The notes under the pieces were generated by a model, which was not told the DNA's origin, did no database searches, and saw only the letters and a program-made list of their open reading frames with translations. DNA of 43,370 nt from Helochares maculicollis (taxonomy: Eukaryota > Arthropoda > Insecta > Coleoptera > Hydrophilidae), in contig JAWQRO010000312.1 in assembly GCA_033557835.1 (NCBI GenBank), positions 1-43,370 on the forward strand, in the 5' to 3' direction. Each line of letters begins with the position of its first letter. The first letter of the stretch is position 1. This document shows positions 26,901 through 38,186 of this stretch, in pieces. Made by a program: the position numbers and the translations under genes.

Positions 26901-29900
26901 CTACCATCTGCACATAAGCCACTCATAAGGGTTAGCAGAAATAGGGAGTACTTAACAATTAATTCCAGACATCAAATACCAAATTATAAACAAATTACAA
27001 AAGAAATAAGTCAGGATGTCGAGTCGGTGTCAGCATGTGAATCATTCCGCGGCCTCCTAGCCTGAGGTTTGGTCCTTTTTAGTAGTAATGCCAGTTTCTA
27101 GAAGTGATCTGGGGAATCACACTTCTCTTGACCATACGTCAAAGAAACCTTTACATGATTTCCCATCAACCCCCAAGAAAATTATGGAAATAAATTTTAA
27201 GGAAGCAGCGTATAAAACTAATCCTAAAATATTAGAATGTACACAAAAATATATTTTAGAATCTATAACGCATCGACTGAAAATTTCATAAGATAAGAAT
27301 TAAAACAACAAATTTTTGGCAAAATTTAACTATACAGGGTGTTGCAGAATTAATTTCCAATACTTAACCCATATATTAAAAAAGCCAATGTGACCACGAC
27401 CTGATATTTTCTAAGTGCAAATAAAAATGTTGAAAATTTGGCTAATTTGTGACTCCTTGCATAACTGAAACGATGCCGCTAGACCATGCTGGGTTAAACA
27501 ATATTATGCAGACACAACGGCACCGTTATTGCTATAAAAATATCGGCACCACAATCAAACACGTCGTTAGATCCTTGAAAACCTCGAGATTATATTTTTT
27601 CATGAACGCAAAACATGAACGTTCATGAACATAAACAACCATTGAAGTCAAATTTTATAGCTCCGCGAATCATTTAAAACAGAACGTGACTTCGAAAAAA
27701 GATCGGTTTGTATTACTATCTTCTGCCGCAAGAAAGATGATTACATCGCAAACTAACGTCACCTTTATCTCTATAAAAATACCGGCATCACAATCAAAAC
27801 AAAGCGTTAGATCCCTCATAATCACGAGATAAAATTATTCCATGAACACAAAACCTCCATAATACCATAAAGACAAAAAAAGGAATATAAACAATAATTT
27901 AAGTAAAATTTTATTCAAGCGGTTTTTTTTTGAACTGGAGATCGAACGTGACCTCGAAAGAATATCGCTTTATATTACCCCCGCAAACTGAACAAAAACT
28001 TAACTGTCGACATTCTTTATTGTTAAAATTCGATTGCTACTTAAAAACGACGGACTACAGTTAATTTCTATCACAATTAATAGTACTTATTATACGTAAA
28101 ATGCAGAAATTGTTAAATATCGAAGTATGTAAATATCTTATTAGCTGACGTTGAATTTAACGTTTTGCATCAAATAAAAAAATCTAGAAAAACATGCACC
28201 GCTTCTCTTACGTCAGTGGTTGTAAATTTATTGCGCTTTACATTATTGATGAGCATCCGCTTTCATTTTTATCACCTTGTTTACAATAAAATGATGGCTT
28301 TCTTGTTTCGTGGTTAGTACGTTCAGATAATTTGCATATTAGTAAATATGTCTTTTTTTGAATATGGCATAATTAGGTAACTTACGTAATAGTAAATAAT
28401 GTATTAAAAACAAACTGAAATGTACGATCAAACATATGGCGCTTGTTTTTCCTCTCCGGTTGAAATATATTGGGCTGTTAAGTTTTTTCGCTCGTCGTTA
28501 TTATTTTTCAACGAGGGTTTTTTATTATTATGTCATCAGTTTCGAGTCCAGATGCTTTAAGCGTAAACAAGAAGGTGATTCTATGAAATACCGATAAAAT
28601 TCTTCTGTGCTCGACCGACGACGTCATAAAGAATTCCAACAGTGCTTCTTAACATGTACATGTAATTAATATCTAGTTACTTATTATGCCCCAAAATGCA
28701 AACAAAAACCTATCGCTTATTATTTCTTATATCTATCTCCCCTTTAAGTTTTGCAACTTAATTTTGAAATAGGCTGTATTTAGCGACATAGTTTTCTTCA
28801 TTATCAATATAATTATACCAACGTTTCTCTAACATTTCGATGTATTCTTATAAAAAGGTTTTACTTTGGTCTCCTTTGTTTCAGCGATCCTCTTTTCAAT
28901 AGAACCAAATCTCTTTCCGGAAAGCATACTTTCAAATCTGCAAATAGCTGAAAAACGCTGAGTGCTAAATCTGGCGAATACCGCGGGTGCGGAAGCAACT
29001 CGAAGTGTATTTCATGCTATTTGACCATGTTAGCCAACGAGTTGTGACACGGTACTTACATTTTGCGACAGAGCAATAGTTTCTTCTTCATTTGGAGCAG
29101 TTTTTTCGTGATTTCCAAATGCTCCAGTTGAGAGATGAGGCGATTGATATTTATCATATGGCCTTTTTCAAGGTAGTCGACGAACAAAATTTTACGTGCT
29201 TGCCAAAATACAGTAGTTAAAAGTTACTCGTCACTGTTTAATTTTAACATATATGAATAGTGCGTCCACATGGAACTAGGACTGTAAGGCAACTACTACA
29301 AGAAATTCTAGTCCTGTATTGTTAAAATATTTAGTGGTGACTTTCACGGCATTGGTCAGTGTATCATTTGGTAATGACTACCTTCTATGTACCCAAAACT
29401 GCATTTTCTAACAGTTATAAGTGTATCCTTATCTTCAAAGACTGAAGTTTCTTTACAAACAAAAATGTTAGAAAGTTGACAAACCTTTGTAGTCTTCCAG
29501 TCTTTTCAGCATCTTCTAAAGTATAATATCCCCATTGAAATACTACCTGAATATAGTCCTACGTTATGGACAAACATTACTTAGTGCAGAAGTAATTTCT
29601 TCTAACATTAGCCTAAATTAAAACAATGGGCGAAGTTATATTGCAAAACTACCCGTATATCTTATACCCTTTTGATGGCTTCGAAGTCATAGATATTCTT
29701 TTACACTCTCATCACTAATAACCAACTTAGCCGACAGTCTTACATTGCTTACATTGTAAACATATGATCTGATATGTGTCGCAATACACTCAGCCATCAA
29801 AAAACGAACCATACCTCTTTCTTCTTCTCTCCGGATCAATAAAGAAGCAACTGTGAAAACCTACGCGTTTTCATTGTACATTTTCTCTACCTTACAAATG

Positions 29901-32900
29901 ACAATATTGATAGATAGCAAAAGTGGTGACAACTTTTTCAAGGAAATTTTGATAATGGATGTTTATATAGCTATAGTCTTCAAATTGCTAAAATGGTTTT
30001 CAAATGAATATTTAAAATAATACTCACGGGGAACCAAAAGACAACCTCGAATAACCCTAGCAAAGTCTCTCAAGGAAAAGGTATAGTGAGACTTAGAGGG
30101 AGTGGGAAGAAAAGTGTCCATTGCAGACTTGTAGACTTCCATGGTACCTGCCACTAACATCTTGCCAAAGTTAGAAATTCTCTCTTCATAACCCTTAGCA
30201 AAGTGCCAGTCACATATCGAGGTAAATATCTTGGACATTGTAGCATCGTCGAACGAGTCCAGTCCCAATACAAAATTGTGTCTTAGAAACCGACCTAGAA
30301 GATAACCAATGTACTTCATAGAAACAACAGCTCAAAGAGTCAGTCACGATAAAAAAACTAAATATAGGTTTGGTCTGAAGTGAAACGAATACAAAATTTA
30401 CCCGTAATCATATTGGCTCCTCCTCCAGGCTTGCCCATGGCCCCAACAAACAAAATATCAACCAGCTGAAGCACGCTAGTATCCTTATCAAACCAATATC
30501 CATGATCGATCCACTGCCTGAGCAATTCAATGGGTGGCTGAGCTCCCCACGCTTCCTTCTGAGGCATCCCCAGATCATCCACAAACAAGACGCATTGCTT
30601 ACCCATAGAAGGACCATAAACTCCTCTTCTTCTCTTATCCAGTTTAGACATGATGATTTCTTGGGTCAAAATCGAGGTCGTCCTCGCGCTAAAATTAACA
30701 ACGTTGGCTAAAAATTTCTCTTTGGGCAAAGAAATCACATAATCCAAGACTATGCAGGACTTTCCGGTCCCCGTAGGCCCAGTGAACAGAATAGGAATGT
30801 TGTTACTTAAGCAGAGCTTCAAGAAATACAATTGGCAACACGAATCATTGGTCGGTATAATAATCTCACTCATCTGAAAACAAAATGTCAGGATGAGAAG
30901 AACAAGCCTATTGGGATTACCTTGGCGTTGGCCGGAATTTGCTGCATTTTGTCGATGGTGTCGATCCAATTTATCCAAGTCCCGTTGTTCTTTTTGTCGT
31001 AGATGAAATCGAAGCAGATCCCTCTATCGGGAAACAGCTGCTGCTTTGTCAGCTTGTAAGTTTTTGGCTTTGGATGGTCTTTATCTTCTCCATTGACAAG
31101 TTTCCGGAAGAAAGGATCGAATGAGATTCGGCCTTCCGCTGTTAGAATCGAGCCCAAGCCCCAAAGTAAACAGAACACGCAAATACACTGCAGCCAAACC
31201 GTGCTAACCTGCGTTTCTTCCTTCAACTGGCATGTCAGTAATCGAGTGAATGAGAAGAAAAGGTGAATATCGGATGTTTCAGTGAACTGCTCGCAGAAAT
31301 ACTTGATTTGCCTCAAGCAAGGCGGGACGAGCCACTCGATTATCTCCAGGACGATTTCGACTTGCTCTGCTAACAACGATTTCTCCAGACTGGTAGCGTA
31401 GGACTTCAACAGCGGCTCCCAGCCAAGCTGTGATGGTTCCATGTATATCATTCCGCACCTGGAAACCGTAGCTGGCGATGCCTGCTCCAAATCGGCAGGT
31501 TCGAAAATCAAGTTCATTTTAGCGGACATGATGATGATCTCCCCGGACATGAGGCAGAGTTTCTTGTTATCATCCAGGACGGTGTTCATGTTTTCAATCC
31601 AGACTGCATCAACTGGTCCATCGAACATTAACCACTTCCTATCGGGTGTCTGAGAGGTCGCAAATTCCCTGAAGGTTGTCGCAAGAACCCCATCGGACCA
31701 TTCATGAGAAGCTGGATCGAATTGCCCATAGAGTTGGCCTAGTGTAATGGCTTTCGGGTTAATTATTCGGTAGACAACTCGAAACTCTTTGAGCTTTGCA
31801 TTCTTATCTTGCCCTAGCAATGCAAGGGCTTCTGCCAACGATTGGTAAGCACAAGTTTTTCCACCCATCGGTTCGCCAACGATCATTAGACCATGCCTTA
31901 CTAATATCATCTCGTATATTTGCATTGCTTTTTCTACAAACCAGGGAGTCCCTTGTAAATTTTTGTTTTTCAAATCGGTTTTTAGGCATTCTATAAGTTC
32001 CGTGCGATCAAAATTGGGGACTTCTGTGCCGGGAAACAGGTCAGAAAATATGCCCTCGAAGAGAGGAACGTCCTGGTTATAACAGGGAACACAATAATAA
32101 TTTTTGGCTGTTTAAAAATTAATTACAATTTCATTTCGAAATCTTGATACGAACCTGAGCTAAAAATTTCGGCAAGTTGACATCAATAATTGCCCGCAAG
32201 ACCAGCTTGTCTTCAGTAAATCCAGGATAGGCTCTTTTTAAAGCACCGGCTGCCAATAGGACAGATTTTACTGCTCGCATTCCATAGTCGTAATGGTGTT
32301 GCGAGGAGAGTTGCTCTGAGCATAGTTTGTAAGTGTGTACGATTTTCTGAGCCAAGCTGCTGGCATCAGAAAATCCATAGGAATACAAGGAAATTTCTCC
32401 AATCATTGCGTAATCTGGCACCATCATAGCTACGGTTCGGAACAGCACTTTTAAATTGTCTGGTAATTCTTGCCTCCCGGCGTACCTATGAATTAGGGAC
32501 ATTATTACTATTTGAAAGCCTTGACACAAGTACTGACCTCTTACTGATAATATACAATGGTCAACAATTCACTTTGTTGATATTTATATATAAGACAATA
32601 ATTGGACCACGATCTACTATTTTCTATCTTTAAATCGCAACATTAAGAATTTGGTTAATTTGAGACTCTCGGAAATTTCGAAATGACGCCGATGATGAGC
32701 CACAAAGAACATTTTGTAAACATAATAATGCTATTACTTTTATAAAAATATTCCTATCGCAATCAAAACATGATGTTAGATTCATCAAAGTCTGACAAAT
32801 AAATTTTTTCAGGAACAGAAAGCTTTCCTTATGAAATAAAAACAGAAACACGATCATGAACAACTATTGAAGTCAAATTTAATTAAATTTTAATATATTA

Positions 32901-35900
32901 ACTTTATATTACCATCTTCCGCCTCAAAAATGATGATTACAGAAAGGAAAATGCAGCAGAAATTAGATCGAAATTTAATCGAGTTAAAACAGTTTCTAAG
33001 TTTTGAAATTTTCCCATAAAGCATTCACAAATTAATTTAACAAATGAAATATTTTTAAACAATTCAAATTAAAAATATTTTCGTTCGAAAAATAAGTCAA
33101 TTTAATTGTTGGAAGCTAAAACAAGCTGATAATACCTGAGGTAAGGTAGGTTAATATAAATTTTCATGTCAATAAGACGCATTTACGTTTACGCCTGTTA
33201 GGAAAGCTTACATATTAAAGTATAATTTTAAATACAGTATAGAAACCAACATGAAAATTTATATTTTTTTCTCTTCAAGAGTTTTATTCTAGTTAAAAAC
33301 TAACGATTTTAATTTTTTTTATACATCTTTTAATAAACTATTTCAAAGTATATTTTATGATATTAATACATGTTATGCCAAAAGTCTTCTATTAAGAACA
33401 AGAAGTTAAAATATTTCTTAGTAGTTTTTAATGTTTAAAGCATTTGGAAATTGCATTTACATAAATTCGTGTAAAAAAATTAAAAATTGGCAAGCTAGGT
33501 CTCACTTCTGGATGTCTAATTTATCTAAAATTCCTTGTAATACAAAGTGTTTCACTTTTTAGTGTGTAATTTCTATTTTGATAAGAGAGCACTTTTGACG
33601 GTCATTCATATTACAAAAGTTGAAATACTTGGTATAAGGTAAAGGATTGTGAAAACTGTGAACTACAATTTCAATAATTTTCAAATACGTGATTTGATTT
33701 CTTCAACCTAATTGTTACTAAATATTATCTAATTATAATTTCTGATTCTTTTCTTAAAATCTTAAAATAGCTTACCCAGGATTCATGGTGATAAAAACAG
33801 TACAAGTGGGGTCCAAAATTAACTCTGTACCTTCAAAAATGAACTTGGTGAGCTTAGCAGCCACTGCCATTTGTATACTCAATATTTGTTGAGCAACAAC
33901 AGACAGAACTTCCAGCTCGATCCGATTGAACTCGTCAAAGCAAGCCCATGCTCCAGATTGAGCCAACCCCTAAAAATTAACCCAAAGGACAAGTAAATAG
34001 AAAAACTATCTCTCATATCACTTCATGAAAACCAAATTCAAACTTCACAAATGCTTTGCTCACATTTGTAAGCTCTTTTAATAAAGATAATTTTTAATCA
34101 GATTGAAAGTGTCTACTCTAAAATATGTAAGAATGAAATACGGACTATAAAAGAAAAAAATCACATTAAATTCTGTAGAATGTTAGAAAATGCTTCATTC
34201 AAAGTATGCTCCATCACATTTTATACATTTAAGTGATAATCAGATGAGGCCAAGTCTGGTAAGAAAACCACCTGAAGTAGAACTTCCCAGCTTAGTGCTT
34301 CCAATCTGTGGCTGACACTTTTGTCTGTTTTGATAGAGCATTGTCATGAAGAAAAATTACTTTATGTTGTCTCTTTCGATTTTCTAGCCTTTTAAGCAGC
34401 GAATGGTTCAAAATGGTTAAATTTTGTTGGTAATATTTAGTATTAACCGTTTCCTCAGGTTTTAAGAGCTCATAACAGACCACGATTCTCTAGTCCCACC
34501 CCTCACCGAGCATCTTCTTTCTGTCTAAGCGGTTCGGTCTTCCCGTCAACCCTTGGGAATCTCAAAATAAATGCACTTCTTTTCCCATGTTACTATACGA
34601 TGAAGAAACGTATTCTTTTTGACTAACCGAGGAAAATTTCACAAGTGTTTTGTCGCTTTTCCATTTGTCTGCCATTCAACTCATGTGATACCGATGTTCT
34701 GAGTTTTTCCCGCATCTAGAAGGCAATAACAGTTTGTTGAGTAACTCCTAGTTGCAGCGGGAATTGATTTTGCGTCTGCAAATCATCTTCGTCCAACAAT
34801 ATAAGTAATCAATGTTTCAGAAGCAGATTTCTTCAAAAAAAAAATAAATAATGCTGCCCGCGGATGTTTTTTGTTCGGTATAAATTTTGACCTATTGAAC
34901 ACAACGATACAACAATGGAAACACTTTTTTAGTCTATCACTAGTGCGCGTCTGAAACTTTTTAATGACACGAGAAAATGGCGCTGTGTATAGTCATTACA
35001 GCAGAAACTGCATTGGAGCACAATCTGTTGTCTCCAGTCTGCATTTCTTGTACACCTGGTATTTATTACATAAATAATGCTGACCAGCCTAGTCCCATAA
35101 GGACTCTTCCAAAATGTTTAAACAATCACTAACTAGTTTTATTAAAACTGATTGTCTCTCCCGTTTCTACATCAAAGGACTTTTTTAAAGATGTTTTCAG
35201 GATAAAATATTAAAATTTATACAGGCCCATGTAGCTCGATAGCATGCTTCCGAAGTTTTAGAAAAAATTATTTGAATGTTTCTGTTTGGATTGAGTATTT
35301 CTTCCGTATGTGACATTAGTCCAGCTCTTACCTTAAAGAATTTCCCTAAGGCTTTATAATCCAATCCATCAGAGCAATTGAACACCACGCACTTTTTCCC
35401 AACTGCTTTAGCTAAATCTTTGCAAGTCTCAGTTTTTCCCGTGCCAGCTGGCCCTTCAGGTGCACCTCCAAGATTCAGTTTCAAAGCACCCATCAACGTT
35501 CTGAAATTTAGAAACAAACAGGAATTCAATTTGCAAAATGGCAATAGACCGAAAAGCCGCAAAACCCATTATTTCTTTTCATACCTGTAACACCTATCAG
35601 TCAAAGGAGTAGCCACCAGCCGACCGAAATTCCCAAGGTACTCAAACCCATACATAACATCTGTTGTTATCATAGAAACTGTCACCAAACTGTATTTCGA
35701 GTAATATCTGAGCTGCGAAATCCAGTTAAAGTCAGCTATCGACATGACTTTCAGATCTCGAAGTAGCTTGACAATGTCTCGGCCATGCACATCGATTACA
35801 ATCAAAGCCTCCACAGTCGTTTGGTTGCCTGGATCTAACTTTCCTTGAACCAACTTGACTGATTCTTCAATTTGTTCGGAGCACCTCTGAACCTGATCAT

Positions 35901-38149
35901 CTAAGGTTCTATCGCATATCGCTTGAGTGACTTCGGCTGTCCACTGGATTGTGTTGACGACTTGCACTACCTAAAATAACTCGAATTAGTTCAGGTCATG
36001 AAATATTGAATTAATACCTGTCCAGGCCAGTTTAGAATCCATTCGGCACGATATGAGCTAGCGTAGGCACTAATAGAGTCTTGGATAATGTCTTTCATTG
36101 ATTGTATCATTAAATGCTCAACTTTTTGCAGCCATTTCTCCACCATTCCTTTTGCTTCGGCCGGAACAATACGGCCGCTCAACGGTACGTTTTCTTTTTC
36201 AGCGCTTATCATCCCAACTATTTCCTCATCAAGCGTGAAGTCCAATAAGTAAATTCCCTCAAAGCATTTCTTCAGGTGAGGTTGGACTCTAAGCGGATCT
36301 TTAGTTTCAGAAAGGATCTCCAGGAGTTCATCGTTGGACAAGAAGAAAAATCTGGGGAAGAAGAGACGCTTCTTCTCCAGGTAGTCGTTGAGACCTTTCT
36401 GGATCTCATCCAGTAACTGGTTGCATTCTTTCAAGACACCAAGCATGTTATGGTAGTCGGTTGCTTGGATGACTCGGGTATCCTCGATGGTGTTGGCCTG
36501 GATTGCTCTCCAGTATTTATCGACAGTCTTGAAATGCCTGGATTCCGTAGGCATTTGCCTCATGATGTCTTCTGAGCTGAAGATGGGTTCCAGATACATC
36601 CACGTGGCTTGGCACTAAAATTGATCAAATGTAGGTATCAATTTATTCCGTGTTGCAGATTTTTTTACAGTTCTAAATTATTACTACTGAAAATCTATAC
36701 ATACCGCCAGCCACTGTTCTAAAATATCCTGCATATTAATTAGCTTTTCTTCCCAAGCAACCATTTCAGTTTCAAAGGCTTTAACATATGGGGAACCTCT
36801 CATCGTTTGGGCCTTCAATATGTGATCATCTAACATTACTTGAATGTCATCAAGGGCCGATAGTATGTGAACTCCTGTGTCTCTGTTAGGTAGTGTAAAT
36901 TACAGAATAATGCACAGGCGACATGTTATTGTTATGGTTAAGTCAATGCTTACCTGTATGGAATGCATTCGAATCTGACATCGACCCATTCTTCTTTCAT
37001 CTTCTTGAGATTCTTTTCTAGAGCGTATTCTTTTGTGGCATTTCCACTTATTTCTTCTAATTGAGCAGCATACTTTGGCAGGCCTGCTTCTATCATATAT
37101 TGCAAGCTTGTTTCGTCCGTTAGTTGCAAGTCCATGCCAACTACTTCGCTTATCTACAACACAAGAAAGCTTTCTCAAAATAAAGTTTTAGACTATGAAT
37201 ACTTCGTTGAAAATTTAAAAGCTTAAAATTGCACAATTAGCAGCAACAAGCAAAATTTATTTAGGCTCTTTATAGCGATTTAACTTCAAAGTTACAAAAA
37301 TATGTAATTTGTTTTTATGCAAATTCGTTTAAAGTTTGGAAAACAAGCAATAAAAAAACTGGTAATTTGTCACTCGTAGATAATTGACAATAGCATTATC
37401 TCATTTATTCACATGCTATTTTGACCTAAGTGGTACTTTTGGATGACATGTTTGAAATTCAATTTCTTTCTTTAACGTTAGCACCAAACAATATCAGTCG
37501 AATTGCTAAGCCTAAAGAGTATTAGAAAATAACTATGCATCTTTAGAGCATTCTATTTAAGATGAGTGAGAGCATGTAAAACCAAGACTGTTGATGTACT
37601 GCTTATGAATGTAAGAAGAATCTAATACTCTAAATGAACAAATTACGATTTCGTCTTCAAAGTCCAAATTTATTTTCAGGTATTTCCTTAGACATTATTT
37701 CAAGAGTTTCAAATTTGCATAGTTAGAGAAACTTGATGTCTTTAATTTATCTGTACGTTTCTTAGAAATTGTTTTTGCCTGGTTTTGCAGTAAATTATAA
37801 ATTTTTTAGAAAATTAATAAATTGCAACATAGGCACAAAAATATGTGTACATTTTTACATAAATATTAATTAAGGGCAGCTATCTCTGTTTAATATGTGT
37901 ATGGCAGATTGCTTACTCATAGTTTCATTCATTTTTACATTCCCATATACTAGACGAAGTATAGTAAAGTGTACAATAAAGGGTGTAGTTCTGTCATTTT
38001 TCTAACTGACAACAAGAGCATTTTCTGCTGTTTTTTTACATTCCCGTATACTATTGGGATCATGAAAAAATTCGATCTCGAAATTTTGACGAATCTCCAC
38101 GTTTTGAGTGCCCCTGAATCCATTTTGACCATTTTGGCATGTTGTCTAT

Positions 38150-38186
<37 letters not shown>

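Noticed and set aside
20416..28778. Direct 1.5-kb repeats considered as LTRs of one retroelement
   Set aside because: The interval contains host dynein exons 15-17, not gag or pol; no TG...CA ends or primer-binding site seen.
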